17,578 nt of DNA from Pseudomonadota bacterium (GCA_021795255.1 JAJYPQ010000037.1:1-17578), one strand, 5' to 3'; numbered from the stretch's first letter, positions 5,872 to 16,672 are shown. Numbers and translations are program-made. Notes: generated by a model from the letters alone, not told the origin.

Positions 5872-6597
5872 ATGGAAAACCAAAAAAGCGAGGCCTTTGT
5901 CGATGAGTCCGGAGTAAAGGGGTTTCTCGCGAAACCCGCTGGCGCGCCCGCCCCTATCGTCATCGTCTTCATGGAAATCTGGGGAATAAATGACCATATG
6001 CGGCATGTGTGCCAACACTTGGCAAAAGAGGGTTTTGCCGCGTTCGCGCTCGATTTCTATGACGGCGCCCTGTTCCCCGAGACCGATCTCGAGGGCGCTG
6101 TCGGCAAGTTGAAGTCGCTCGGCGACCAGACCATCATGTCGTCGGTCGAACGCGCCATAAGCTATCTAAAGGCCCGCAAGGATGTGCTAGGAGAACAGCT
6201 CGGTGTGATAGGGTTTTGTAACGGTGGCCGGCTCGCCTTTCTCGCCGCTGGCACCTACCCGCAAAACATCCGCGCCGCGATTTGCTTTTACGGAGGTGGT
6301 ATCGATAACCCCAGCGATCGCTTGGGCCGGACATCCGTACTTGGCGTAGTCCCCCAGATCCAGGCGCCGCTCTTGCTCTGCTACGGGGCCAAAGACGGCT
6401 CGATCACGCCCGACGAGCATGGGCGGATAAGCACAGCCCTCAGCCGAGCCAACAAGCGCTATACGCTCAGCGTTTTCCCGGACGTCGGTCATGCATTTAT
6501 GGATCGGTCCGAACCGGCCGAGAAGCGCGCAACGGCTATTGGCTGGCAGATGGCCGCGCATTTTCTTGCCGGCAACCTGAAGGCGAAACAAGACTAG
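5872..6597 (+). CDS. Dienelactone hydrolase family protein
   Basis: A 241-residue alpha/beta hydrolase. The start at 5872 is fixed by AAGGAGGG seven bases or fewer upstream. The catalytic triad is visible: Cys116 in GFCNGG (the nucleophile of this family, in place of Ser), Asp175 in YGAKDGSITP and His207 in DVGHAFMD. Glu35 in MEIWGIN matches the conserved Glu that keeps the Cys in its resting state. There is no signal peptide, so it is probably cytoplasmic. Family members hydrolyse dienelactones in chloroaromatic degradation, but many act on other esters or lactones, and no degradation genes surround this one. It follows the CCAEP-tail radical SAM gene by 43 bp and may be co-transcribed, suggesting a shared substrate. 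It converges on yggX with a 7-bp gap. Confidence 0.88.
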   Translation: MENQKSEAFVDESGVKGFLAKPAGAPAPIVIVFMEIWGINDHMRHVCQHLAKEGFAAFALDFYDGALFPETDLEGAVGKLKSLGDQTIMSSVERAISYLKARKDVLGEQLGVIGFCNGGRLAFLAAGTYPQNIRAAICFYGGGIDNPSDRLGRTSVLGVVPQIQAPLLLCYGAKDGSITPDEHGRISTALSRANKRYTLSVFPDVGHAFMDRSEPAEKRATAIGWQMAAHFLAGNLKAKQD

Positions 6598-6604
6598 AAG
6601 GTCG

Positions 6605-6880
6605 TTATTTACTGCCCGGGGGCTTGAAGCCCTCGGGTATGGTCGACCCCTCGCCGAAGAAATAAGATTCCATCTCTTTTTCCAAGAACTTGCGTGCTTT
6701 CGGGTCCATGGGGCTTAGCCGGTATTCATTGATCAGCATGGTTTGGTGGCCGAGCCACTGTTGCCACGCCTCTTTGGAAACGCCCTCGTAGATGCGTTTA
6801 CCGAGGTCTCCCGGATAGGTCGGGTAATCGAGACCTGCGGCCTCTTTTTTTAGTTTCACACATAACACGGTTCGACTCAT
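6605..6880 (-). CDS. yggX: YggX, oxidative damage protection / Fe(II) trafficking protein
   Basis: A 91-residue protein of the YggX family: [14 protein letters not shown] with Cys7, [34 protein letters not shown] and [13 protein letters not shown], all family landmarks at the usual length. YggX helps protect Fe-S enzymes from oxidative damage and is thought to handle labile iron. Its ATG overlaps the mutY stop (ATGA), so translation is coupled to that of mutY, itself an Fe-S enzyme; mutY-yggX pairing is common in gammaproteobacteria. A GC-rich inverted repeat lies in its last codons near the convergent end of the hydrolase gene. Confidence 0.96.
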   Translation of the reverse strand: MSRTVLCVKLKKEAAGLDYPTYPGDLGKRIYEGVSKEAWQQWLGHQTMLINEYRLSPMDPKARKFLEKEMESYFFGEGSTIPEGFKPPGSK

Positions 6881-7887
6881 GGGGTCTCCCAGAACTGATT
6901 GACAAGGCGCCTTACCGGGGCCGGCATACCCGGTTTTGCCTCGTGTTGCCTATACCACATCATATCGCGATTCTCGGACACGCGGGAACCGGCACTTTCG
7001 AGAAAGACCGGCACCGGGGTGATAGACAGGGCGAAGTGCGTAAAGACATGGCGCAGGGGAGGCCTCGCCTGACCGAGCGTTCCCGCGAGGCCAAGTGACG
7101 CCAAATAGGGCGGCAGATCGGCTAGAGTCGCGCACTCCGGCAAGCTCCAGAGACCGCCCCACACCCCCTGCGGCGGCCGTCGAACGAGTAGAACATCCGC
7201 GCGGCCGTTGTAACCAATCCCCATGACGACCGAGCGTTCGGGCCTTAGGCGTCTGGGTGGCGGCGCGTCATCGCCCTTAAAGAGGCAGCCAGAGACCAGG
7301 GGGCAGGTCGGGCACAGCGGGGTCCTTCGGCAGACAAGGGCGCCCAGATCCATGATGGCCTGGGTGTATTCCGCCACCTCGCGGGTTGGTGTGTGCATAC
7401 GGGCATAATCCCATAAGCGGCGGGTCGTTGCGGTATCGCGGCCTGTGATTCCATGATAACGACTCAAGACGCGTCGAACGTTGGCATCGAGAATAGGGGC
7501 CGGGACCCCGAAGGCAAAGGCCAGGATCGCCCCGGCCGTGGACAAGCCGATTCCGGGCAAGGCGGTGAGCTCGGGTAGCGTCTGGGGGAAACGGCCTTGA
7601 TGCTGATCGATCAAAAGACCCGCGCTCGCATGTAGGTTGCGGGCCCGTGCATAGTAGCCAAGACCGGCCCAGAGGGCTAAGACGTCGTCGAGCGGAGCCC
7701 GGGCTAAATCCTCAAGCGATGGGAAACGGGCGCGAAAGCGCTCGAAATAGGGCCGTGCGGCGGTAACGGTCGTCTGCTGGAGCATGACTTCAGCAAGCCA
7801 GCGTAGGTAAGGGTCCGGAACCTGCCACGGCAGGTCGTGACGGCCATGGCGCTTATACCAGGCGAGTACAGAGCCGGTAAAATCCAT
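6877..7887 (-). CDS. mutY: A/G-specific adenine DNA glycosylase MutY
   Basis: 336 residues. It removes adenine mispaired with 8-oxoguanine or guanine. The HhH-GPD glycosylase domain contains the catalytic Glu33 ([12 protein letters not shown]), the helix-hairpin-helix [11 protein letters not shown] (110-120) and the conserved Asp134 (ILDANVRRV). The Fe-S cysteines are 186, 192, 195 and 201. The first spacing is C-x5-C, one residue shorter than the canonical C-x6-C-x2-C-x5-C. A NUDIX-like C-terminal domain that recognises 8-oxoG follows ([24 protein letters not shown]). The start is 2 bp after the asmA stop with no clear Shine-Dalgarno, so translation is probably coupled. It overlaps yggX by 4 bp. 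Confidence 0.96.
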   Translation of the reverse strand: MDFTGSVLAWYKRHGRHDLPWQVPDPYLRWLAEVMLQQTTVTAARPYFERFRARFPSLEDLARAPLDDVLALWAGLGYYARARNLHASAGLLIDQHQGRFPQTLPELTALPGIGLSTAGAILAFAFGVPAPILDANVRRVLSRYHGITGRDTATTRRLWDYARMHTPTREVAEYTQAIMDLGALVCRRTPLCPTCPLVSGCLFKGDDAPPPRRLRPERSVVMGIGYNGRADVLLVRRPPQGVWGGLWSLPECATLADLPPYLASLGLAGTLGQARPPLRHVFTHFALSITPVPVFLESAGSRVSENRDMMWYRQHEAKPGMPAPVRRLVNQFWETP

Positions 7888-7889
7888 GA

Positions 7890-9791
7890 TCAGTGGATTC
7901 CGAGAAAGCTCTTCAAGCGGCCGCCCAGGCTCTTAAGTGCGGATCCGAGCCGTTTACTGGGGCTCTTTAGGAGCCGGTTCAAAGACACGGCGAAGTGAAT
8001 ATGGCCGACCGGCCCGAGGACGCGCACTGGCACAGTGAACCCGGTAGGTAGCGTGGCCCGCAAGAGGATGTTGACGGTCTTCGTGGGAAGCAGCGTCATG
8101 GTCCCCTGGCCGTTAACGACGGCGCGCGAGGTGTGGAGGGAGAGTGCCTGGAGGGTGACCAGGCTGTTCGCGATCGCGGCGCGAGCGTGCAGACGGGTAA
8201 AGGCCGTGCCGGCGACCTTTTTCAGGCGATGCGAGCCCACGGCGACTTTCGGATCCTTAGCGATGAAGTTGATATCAAGTCCCCGCAAGGCGCCGCTCGG
8301 CATGCTGGCCAGGACGGTACCAGACATGCTGCGTTCGATCGGCACGAGAGTGGTGCCAGAGCCATGGAGGTCAGTGCGCGCACTCAGTATCCCCGAAAAC
8401 TCTGGAAACATGTGGAGCGCGCGCAAGAGCGCGCCTACGTGCACCTGGTGAAGGCGGGCCTTGAGGTGCCAGCTAAGCGGGGGGACGGCGGTCTTCGCCG
8501 CAAGCCTTCCGCCGAAAGTTCCGCCATAGAGGTCCATGGTAAGCGGCTGCAAACGGACGCGCCCGGCGTGCGCATGAAGGCCAGCAAAGACGTGGGTCAT
8601 AGTGAGGCCATGGGCCACGAGCCGACCTATCGTCACGGTGCCGACGAGCGGCAGACTCATGAGAGGAGAAGGACTTGCGGGGGGGGCGCTAAGCGCGGTA
8701 TTGGTCGGCTTAGGACCGGCGGCCGAAGTCGCTGCGGGCGGCTTTTTTGGCAGATAGGGCGCCAGGGCCAAGGAATTGATGGCGAGGTGCGCCCGGTAGA
8801 GAAGCGGGTGCACAAGCCGCACGAGGCGGCCCGTGACGATGGTTTTGTCGAAACGAATGGTAAACGGCGCCAAGGAGAGCTGCTTGGGACTGAGCGTAAA
8901 AGCGATATTGCCTGACATGCTGCGCAGGGCCTTGGGGTCGCTGGGCCTATAATGCAGCCCGAGCGCGGCTACGAACGGCCGGGGGGCAAACGTGGGAACG
9001 CGTAAGCGCCCGCGGGCGCGAAACCCGGAATGGGCCTGTCTAACATGAACCGTGCCTACCGCCTTAAGGGTCGCGATCGAGAGCTGAAATGGGCTGAGAA
9101 CGAGGCCTTTATGGTGACGAAGGGCGCGGGCCGAGATCCGAAACGGGAGGGGTCTGTGAGCTGCTGCCTGGAGGTCGCCTGCCAGGTGTACCGCCACCGG
9201 GCGCCCGGGCACGATCGTGCCTAAACGGACATCGAAATGGTTTAGGACATCGCGCGCGCCCGTACGCGCGTTGCGGTAGTCGACAAAGGCGTTTGTAACA
9301 GTAAGGCCGGCCGCCCGGAGCAAGGCGAAGGCCGGGGCCTCATGTGCCTCGGCACGCGCCGCCTTCGTAAGTGCGGGCTTTGTCTTCGGGGGTTGGATGA
9401 GAGAGGCCCAGTTCGTATGGCCGGCCTTATTCTCGCGCAGGTTCAGCTTAAGACCGGTCACGACCACGCGCCGCAACACGACGTGGCCCACGAAGAGCGG
9501 GAGGACGCGCACCTCCACGACCGCGTCGTCGACCTGCGCGAGCGGCGTTTTACCGAAGGTCGGGGCGTTGGCGATCCGCGCGCCGTCAAGACGAATGCCG
9601 AGCCAAGGGTAGAGGGACAAGCTCATCTTGCCTATGGTCACCGGGCGGCCGCTGGCCTTCGAGAGGGTCTCTGCGATCTCGTTTTTGACCTTGTCCAAGG
9701 CCACGATTCCGGGAAGGGCCGCGACAAACGCTACACCCAACACGGCGGACAGGCTCATCACGATCACTAGGGTACGGGTCCGCTTTTTCAC
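7890..9791 (-). CDS. AsmA family protein
   Basis: 633 residues from a GTG start with GAAGG eight bases upstream. An N-terminal membrane anchor (about 8-32) is followed by the AsmA domain, including SGRPVTIGKMSLSLYPWLGI and the long beta-rich repeats of this bridge-like family. An Ala/Pro-rich linker (349-376) separates the C-terminal AsmA_2-like region (QPLTMDLYGGTFGGRLAA, LHGSGTTL, GQGTMTLLP). AsmA proteins are anchored in the inner membrane, face the periplasm, and influence outer-membrane lipid balance; current models treat the family as phospholipid conduits. It heads the asmA-mutY-yggX cluster, an order also found in Pseudomonas. It is close to E. coli AsmA in length. The symbol is withheld because paralogues are common. 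Confidence 0.9.
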   Translation of the reverse strand: MKKRTRTLVIVMSLSAVLGVAFVAALPGIVALDKVKNEIAETLSKASGRPVTIGKMSLSLYPWLGIRLDGARIANAPTFGKTPLAQVDDAVVEVRVLPLFVGHVVLRRVVVTGLKLNLRENKAGHTNWASLIQPPKTKPALTKAARAEAHEAPAFALLRAAGLTVTNAFVDYRNARTGARDVLNHFDVRLGTIVPGRPVAVHLAGDLQAAAHRPLPFRISARALRHHKGLVLSPFQLSIATLKAVGTVHVRQAHSGFRARGRLRVPTFAPRPFVAALGLHYRPSDPKALRSMSGNIAFTLSPKQLSLAPFTIRFDKTIVTGRLVRLVHPLLYRAHLAINSLALAPYLPKKPPAATSAAGPKPTNTALSAPPASPSPLMSLPLVGTVTIGRLVAHGLTMTHVFAGLHAHAGRVRLQPLTMDLYGGTFGGRLAAKTAVPPLSWHLKARLHQVHVGALLRALHMFPEFSGILSARTDLHGSGTTLVPIERSMSGTVLASMPSGALRGLDINFIAKDPKVAVGSHRLKKVAGTAFTRLHARAAIANSLVTLQALSLHTSRAVVNGQGTMTLLPTKTVNILLRATLPTGFTVPVRVLGPVGHIHFAVSLNRLLKSPSKRLGSALKSLGGRLKSFLGIH

Positions 9792-9833
9792 GAGCTAGCC
9801 TTCGGAAAAAGGGTGAGTGTAGGGCTCGACTGG

Positions 9834-9857
9834 GCGCTCTGCAATCGTCCAGAGCGC
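9834..9857 (-). terminator. Hairpin between tRNA-Gly and asmA
   Basis: Perfect 8-bp stem GCGCTCTG (9834-9841) with CAGAGCGC (9850-9857), loop 8 nt, 22 bp after the tRNA 3' end. On the minus strand the T-run (TTTTT) comes only about 20 bases later, so it is a weak intrinsic terminator or a processing structure. Confidence 0.35.
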
Positions 9858-9878
9858 GGATTGGTGAAGCAGGGTGAA

Positions 9879-9952
9879 TGGAGCGGGTGAAGGGAATCGA
9901 ACCCTCGCTATCAGCTTGGGAAGCTGAAGTTCTACCATTGAACTACACCCGC
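9879..9952 (-). tRNA. tRNA-Gly (CCC)
   Basis: The minus strand from 9952 reads GCGGGTGTAGTTCAATGG. A 74-nt cloverleaf: acceptor GCGGGTG/CACCCGC, anticodon stem TCAGC/GCTGA with loop TTCCCAA (anticodon CCC), T arm GAGGGTTCGATTCCCTT, encoded CCA. It lies 62 bp from the divergent thiS gene and upstream of asmA on the same strand. Confidence 0.96.
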
Positions 9953-10014
9953 ATAGCACAAGGCGCAAAGAGGCCATACAATATACAACCATCTCAGGGA
10001 TTGCACCATTACTT

Positions 10015-10215
10015 ATGATCATCTATGTGAACGGGGCTGAGCAAGCCCTGACCGAGCCCATGGCACTTACCGCTTTGCTTGGCGAAATGGGCCTCACCGG
10101 GAAGCGCGTGGCGATTGAGGTCAATCGCGAGATCGTTCCGCGCGCGCAACACAATGTGCGTCTCGTGCAAGAGGGCGACCGCGTCGAAATCGTTCAGGCC
10201 ATCGGGGGCGGGTGA
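10015..10215 (+). CDS. thiS: Sulfur carrier protein ThiS
   Basis: A 66-residue ubiquitin-fold protein: [12 protein letters not shown] at the start, [12 protein letters not shown] in the middle and the C-terminal VQAIGGG, whose terminal Gly-Gly is adenylated by ThiF and converted to a thiocarboxylate that donates sulfur to the thiazole ring of thiamine. The start follows only 62 bp after the divergent tRNA-Gly with a weak Shine-Dalgarno (AGGGA about 17 bases upstream). That gap is too short for a TPP riboswitch, and I see none. A possible -10 (TACAAT near 9979) suggests a short leader. It overlaps thiG. Confidence 0.95.
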   Translation: MIIYVNGAEQALTEPMALTALLGEMGLTGKRVAIEVNREIVPRAQHNVRLVQEGDRVEIVQAIGGG

Positions 10216-11006
10216 TGACGGCAAACAAAACAGACCGTTGGCAGGTAGCGGGCCAAACTTTTTCGTCACGGCTTTTAGTCGGAACGGGCAAATATAAGGA
10301 TGCGGCGCAAACGCAGCAGGCGATAGAGGCGAGCGGCGCTGAGATCGTGACCGTGGCGGTGCGCCGGACGAACATCGGCCAAACGCCCGGGGAGCCGAAC
10401 CTACTCGACATTTTGCCTCCCGAGCGCTACACCATTTTGCCGAACACGGCGGGCTGCTACTCGGCGGAAGAGGCGGTAAGGACATGTAGGCTTGCGCGTG
10501 AACTACTCGATGGGCGGGCGCTCGTAAAGCTCGAGGTCATCGGCGATCAAGGCAGCCTTTTCCCCGACATGGTTGAGACCCTCAAGGCGGCTGAAACTCT
10601 GGTGTCCGAGGGTTTTGCGGTGATGGTCTATACGACCGACGATCCGGTTGCCGCAAAACGCCTTGAGGCGATCGGCTGCGTGGCCATCATGCCCCTTGCC
10701 GCGCCTATCGGCTCGGGGCTCGGTATCCGTAACCCCCTCAATATTCGCCTGATCATTGAGCAGGCGCGGGTTCCGGTACTCGTAGACGCCGGAGTGGGCA
10801 CGGCCTCGGATGCCGCTATCGCGATGGAGCTCGGCTGCGACGGGGTGCTTATGAATACCGCGATCGCGGCAGCGCGTGACCCGGTGTTGATGGCGAATGC
10901 TATGCGCAAAGCGGTCGAGGCTGGGCGGGACGCGTTTTTGGCAGGGCGCATGGCGCGCAAATGGGGCGCGGACCCGTCGTCGCCGCTCGCCGGCCTGATC
11001 ACATGA
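10215..11006 (+). CDS. thiG: Thiazole synthase ThiG
   Basis: 263 residues. It condenses 1-deoxy-D-xylulose 5-phosphate, ThiS thiocarboxylate and dehydroglycine into the thiazole phosphate of thiamine. A TIM barrel with LLVGTGKY near the N-terminus, the Schiff-base Lys105 ([11 protein letters not shown]), [11 protein letters not shown] and [14 protein letters not shown] for phosphate binding, and [13 protein letters not shown]. The ATG at 10215 overlaps the thiS stop by one base (TGATG) with GGGGG six bases upstream; a GTG one codon earlier is an alternative. Its stop overlaps the trmB start (ATGA). The glycine or tyrosine donor enzyme (ThiO or ThiH) and ThiF are elsewhere. Confidence 0.96.
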   Translation: MTANKTDRWQVAGQTFSSRLLVGTGKYKDAAQTQQAIEASGAEIVTVAVRRTNIGQTPGEPNLLDILPPERYTILPNTAGCYSAEEAVRTCRLARELLDGRALVKLEVIGDQGSLFPDMVETLKAAETLVSEGFAVMVYTTDDPVAAKRLEAIGCVAIMPLAAPIGSGLGIRNPLNIRLIIEQARVPVLVDAGVGTASDAAIAMELGCDGVLMNTAIAAARDPVLMANAMRKAVEAGRDAFLAGRMARKWGADPSSPLAGLIT

Positions 11007-11722
11007 CGGCAGAGCTCGCGCGGTCGCGGCGGATACGCAGCTACGTCCGGCGCGAGCGGCCCTTGAAGGTCGCCGCGGTGGCCACCTACGAACGCCTGTG
11101 GCCGCGCTTCGGGCTCGCCGAACCTGCGTTGGCCCAGTTAGGGCAGGGCCAACAGGTCCTTCTTGATATAGGCTTCGGTGATGGTGAGGCCTTACTTACT
11201 ATGGCAGAAGCCGATCCGGGACGGGAATACGTAGGGGTCGAGATGTACCGAACCGGAATCGTGAGGGTCATGCGCGCCCTGGAGGAACGGGGCCTCACCA
11301 ACGTGCGCTTGGTTGAGGGCGACGCCCAAACCATTGTAGCCAAGGTGGGCGACGCGCGGCTTGAGGCGGTGCTTATGTTTTTTCCGGACCCCTGGCCCAA
11401 GGCCCGTCATCATAAACGGCGTTTGGCGCGTGGCGCTTTCCTGGACGAGGTCGCGCGCATCCTAAAGCCCGGCGGGCTCTTTCACTTCGCCAGCGACTGG
11501 GCGCCGTACGCCGAGGAGGTCGCGGGCCTTGTGGCCCACCACCCGGCCTTTGTGCTCCGGGACGAGACGCGAGCAGGTCGGCCGGTCACCAAGTTTGAGC
11601 GACGCGGACGGCAGGTGGGCCAGGACGCTCGCGATTTGCGTTTTGAGCGCCGATTAGTCGAGGATATGGACCGCGTCGAGCCGGACCCGGTGCTGGCGAT
11701 GCTCGCCGTCCGCAAAACTTAG
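11003..11722 (+). CDS. trmB: tRNA (guanine-N7-)-methyltransferase TrmB
   Basis: 239 residues. It makes m7G46 in the variable loop of tRNAs using S-adenosylmethionine. The SAM site is [17 protein letters not shown], followed by [11 protein letters not shown]; the family signature [16 protein letters not shown] and the tail [13 protein letters not shown] are present. The start at 11003 overlaps the thiG stop by 4 bp; the frame extends 14 codons upstream into thiG but those are unlikely to be used. thiG-trmB adjacency is common in gammaproteobacteria. The last 69 bp overlap the 3' end of rof on the other strand, and no terminator is visible, so transcripts may run into each other. Confidence 0.95.
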   Translation: MTAELARSRRIRSYVRRERPLKVAAVATYERLWPRFGLAEPALAQLGQGQQVLLDIGFGDGEALLTMAEADPGREYVGVEMYRTGIVRVMRALEERGLTNVRLVEGDAQTIVAKVGDARLEAVLMFFPDPWPKARHHKRRLARGAFLDEVARILKPGGLFHFASDWAPYAEEVAGLVAHHPAFVLRDETRAGRPVTKFERRGRQVGQDARDLRFERRLVEDMDRVEPDPVLAMLAVRKT

Positions 11723-11884
11723 GAACTCCTGTCCCTCAGCGGTCTCAAGAGCGAGCACGACAACTGTGTCGCGAAGCTTTCGGCCGTCCTCTCGCCAGGA
11801 AAGGGTGAGCGGCGAGCGCGCGAGGATGGCGCGCTCGTAGCGGTCGTATAGGGCGCAGGCAATGGGCTTGTAGGGGTCCGCCAC
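11654..11884 (-). CDS. rof: Rof-family (Rho-binding antiterminator-like) protein
   Basis: 76 residues from a GTG. The pattern YKPIACALYDRYERAI, then [25 protein letters not shown] and VRLDAVHIL matches the Rof/YaeO family, small beta-barrel proteins that bind Rho and inhibit Rho-dependent termination (E. coli Rof: YQPINC, YD, E, LDKI). It starts 11 bp after the gyrB stop, and its AGGTG site overlaps that stop, so it is probably translated with gyrB. Its last 69 bp run antisense to the end of trmB, so both proteins' C-termini are encoded by the same DNA. The family call rests on pattern memory, not an alignment. Confidence 0.75.
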   Translation of the reverse strand: MADPYKPIACALYDRYERAILARSPLTLSWREDGRKLRDTVVVLALETAEGQEFLSFADGEHRQHRVRLDAVHILD

Positions 11885-11895
11885 GTCGGCGACAC

Positions 11896-14358
<2,463 letters not shown>

Positions 14359-15408
14359 TTAAGACGCGTCCGCGTCCCTATGTTCCACGTGGAACACCGA
14401 GGCCTGAGAGGGGAGGGTCTTGCTGTCGATCGCGGTCACGAAGGTCTGCCATTTACCCGTCTCCAAGACCTCATAAAACCCCTTGCGCCGCACCGCGTCG
14501 AGTTCCGCCGCCAGATCATCGACGAGTACTATCGGTGTCCTTCCGGCGCTCTCGGCACACCGACCGAGCGCCAGCCGCCAGGCACTGACGATCACCTTTT
14601 GTTGTCCGTGGGAGCCTACTTGGGAAAGCGGGTGGCCATCCAGCAAGAAATGAATGTCGGCGCGGTGAGGGCCCGCCTGGGTATACCCCAACCGTTCATC
14701 GCCGTCCTCAGACCGACGAAGGGCCGCCTCAAGAGGGCCTTCGCCCCAACCAGACCGCAAGCTCATGGCCACCGGCAACTGCAACTGAAGACGATCCGCC
14801 AGCTCTTGAAAGGGGTCTTGCAGCCACTCCTGGGCCCGACGCCAAAAGCCCGCCAAGGCCTCACCTGTTTGTGCTAGACCCGGATTGAACATCCGGTACA
14901 GGCCCTTCCCTTCACGCAAAGCCGCGTTCCGTTGTCGCAGTACGCGCTGATAGCGTCGCCAAGTATCCAGAAATAAAGGTTCCACGTGGAACAATAGCCA
15001 ATACATGGCGGTCCGCCGTGCTTGCGCGTCCTGCAAGGTCGCATAATGTGTCTCGGGGCTTAAGACCAGAAGCGGCAGTCTCTCATAAGCACTCACTGCC
15101 GATTTGATAATCTCCCCATCCAAGCACCACGAGCGCGCCGAACGGCCACGCTCATACACCAATTCGCCAGAATACAAGGCCTTTCCAAACTTCAGACCCA
15201 CCCTCAGGCGGTCAGCGCCGTGACGGATCGCCCCACGCGCACTCCCCGGACGCAAGGCCTTGCTGGTAGCCGCCAACGTAATGGCCTCCAACACGCTTGT
15301 TTTCCCAGCCCCATTTCGTCCCACAATAATGTTAAGGCCGGCCTTCGGCTGCCAAGTCAGATGCTCTAAGCCGCGCAGTTGCTCTATCTCTAAGGCTGTA
15401 ATAGCCAC
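14359..15408 (-). CDS. recF: DNA replication and repair protein RecF
   Basis: 349 residues from GTG 15408, one base after the dnaN stop (TAG-T-GTG), so translation is coupled. RecF is an SMC-like ATPase that loads RecA at gaps with RecO and RecR. Walker A is GRNGAGKT (30-37), the signature-like SQVGSHGQQK lies at 262-271 and Walker B is IVLVDDLAAELD (293-304). The family motif FHVEPLFLDTW with RRYQRVLRQRN is at 139-160. It carries two parS-like 16-mers: one in that motif, and one encoding FHVEH in the last 11 codons. The C-terminus (ASVFHVEHRDADAS) looks family-atypical and may exist because of the parS site; this is an inference. Confidence 0.96.
   Translation of the reverse strand: MAITALEIEQLRGLEHLTWQPKAGLNIIVGRNGAGKTSVLEAITLAATSKALRPGSARGAIRHGADRLRVGLKFGKALYSGELVYERGRSARSWCLDGEIIKSAVSAYERLPLLVLSPETHYATLQDAQARRTAMYWLLFHVEPLFLDTWRRYQRVLRQRNAALREGKGLYRMFNPGLAQTGEALAGFWRRAQEWLQDPFQELADRLQLQLPVAMSLRSGWGEGPLEAALRRSEDGDERLGYTQAGPHRADIHFLLDGHPLSQVGSHGQQKVIVSAWRLALGRCAESAGRTPIVLVDDLAAELDAVRRKGFYEVLETGKWQTFVTAIDSKTLPSQASVFHVEHRDADAS
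14381..14396. promoter_or_regulatory. parS site (ParB-binding), perfect palindrome
   Basis: TGTTCCACGTGGAACA, a perfect 16-bp palindrome. It differs from the general parS consensus TGTTTCACGTGAAACA only at one symmetric pair. It lies in the last codons of recF (reading VFHVEH). ParB spreads from such sites and positions the origin for segregation; the place, a few kilobases from dnaA, fits. The parAB genes are not in the window. Confidence 0.88.
14978..14993. promoter_or_regulatory. parS site, one base off the palindrome
   Basis: Minus strand TGTTCCACGTGGAACC, the form known from Pseudomonas chromosomes. It encodes LFHVEP, a conserved RecF motif, so the protein constrains it, but codon choice matches parS at every position except the terminal base. 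It lies 597 bp from the other site. Confidence 0.82.
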
Positions 15409-15409
15409 A

Positions 15410-16513
15410 CTACAAACGCATCGGCATCACAACATACACTTGATCAACGTCCCCCTCTAAGGGCTTAACACGGCACCCACTATTGCTATCATTCCAGTCG
15501 AACTCGACCTGCGCCCCGTTTAAGGCCCCCAAGGCCTCGATCAGATAGCCAACGTTAAAGCCCACCTCGAATTCCGGCAGCGCACCGTCGACATCCAATT
15601 CTTCCGTTGCTTCGTCATGCTCGGGGTTGCTGGCACTCGCTACCACGGTCTTCCCCGCAAACTGCAACCTAATACCGCGAAACTTTTCCGTGGAAACGAT
15701 ACCGACTCGACTCAACATTTCCCGTAAAGGTTCGCGCGGCAAAACCACCGTTTCCCGAACACTGGCCGGAACAACCCGGTTATAATCAGGAAAACGGCCG
15801 TCGATTAATTTCGAGGTAAATACAAACTTATCCTGCCTGACCCGAATATGATTAGTGGCCACACTCACCTCTACCGGCCCTTCCTCACTCCCCAGAAAAC
15901 GGTTCATTTCCGTAACCCCTTTTCGGGGCACAATAACCTGTTTTTCCGACACATCCTGGCCCTCAAGCGTCACCGTACACAACGCTAACCTGTGGCCATC
16001 CGCCGCCACTGCCTTTAGACTTCCTGGTAAGGTCTCCAACATCAGCCCGTTGAGATAGTAGCGGACGTCCTGCTGCGCCATACAAAACTGAGTCTTTTCA
16101 ATAATTCTTCTCAGCTGTGACCGCGCAATCATAAAACTCATATCCCACGGCAACTCCTTTAGGCTCGGAAAATCCTCTACCGGTAAGGTACTCAGGGTAA
16201 AGCGACTCCGCCCCGCACTGATCCGCACCCGATCCTGTTCCTTCTGACAGCGCACCACGCTTCCGGCTGGCAGCGTTCGAACAATATCCAGAAACTTCCG
16301 CCCCGGCACTGTCACAGCCCCCTCATCCCCGACCTCGGCTCCCGCTTTCGACACCATCTCTATTTCGAGATCCGTACCGGTAAACGTCAGTCCGTCGCGA
16401 TCACACACCATCAGCACATGCGACAAAATAGGTTTCGACTGGCGTTTTTCTACCACTCCTGCGACCAAACCCAAGGCCTTCAAAAGTTCATCTCGCGGCA
16501 TCGACCATTGCAT
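15410..16513 (-). CDS. dnaN: DNA polymerase III beta subunit (sliding clamp)
   Basis: 367 residues, the usual length. DnaN forms the ring-shaped dimer that tethers polymerase III. Three clamp domains are recognisable: MQWSMPRDELLKALGLVAGVVEKRQSKPILSHV at the start (split here: MQWSMPRDELLKAL, VVEKRQSKPILSHV), DGRFPDYNRVVPA near 250, and the C-terminal VYVVMPMRL that lines the peptide-binding pocket. The start has AAAGAGGT four bases upstream of the ATG. It follows dnaA after a 238-bp gap and is coupled to recF. Confidence 0.98.
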   Translation of the reverse strand: MQWSMPRDELLKALGLVAGVVEKRQSKPILSHVLMVCDRDGLTFTGTDLEIEMVSKAGAEVGDEGAVTVPGRKFLDIVRTLPAGSVVRCQKEQDRVRISAGRSRFTLSTLPVEDFPSLKELPWDMSFMIARSQLRRIIEKTQFCMAQQDVRYYLNGLMLETLPGSLKAVAADGHRLALCTVTLEGQDVSEKQVIVPRKGVTEMNRFLGSEEGPVEVSVATNHIRVRQDKFVFTSKLIDGRFPDYNRVVPASVRETVVLPREPLREMLSRVGIVSTEKFRGIRLQFAGKTVVASASNPEHDEATEELDVDGALPEFEVGFNVGYLIEALGALNGAQVEFDWNDSNSGCRVKPLEGDVDQVYVVMPMRL

Positions 16514-16595
16514 AGGTACCTCTTTATCCCGCCGGTAAGTATTAAAGGTTTTATAATTCTCTTTTGTTATAGCTATTACTATACAAGCTCATTTC

Positions 16596-16604
16596 TGTGT
16601 ATAA
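16596..16604 (-). promoter_or_regulatory. DnaA box TTATACACA
   Basis: Minus-strand TTATACACA, an exact match to TTATNCACA. Confidence 0.75.
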
Positions 16605-16672
16605 CTGCTTTTATAGCCGTCTTTTACGCCTTAAATGCCCCCTTATAAGGTCTGTATAAACATCCAGAACCC

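Noticed and set aside
6613..6637. Hairpin at the end of yggX as a terminator for the hydrolase gene
   Set aside because: An inverted repeat exists but lies within the yggX coding region and has no T-run on either strand.
8133..8915. 260-residue plus-strand ORF inside asmA
   Set aside because: Antisense shadow of a GC-rich gene; low-complexity charged product without family features.
9953..10014. TPP riboswitch before thiS
   Set aside because: Only 62 bp separate thiS from the tRNA, and no thi-box sequence is seen.
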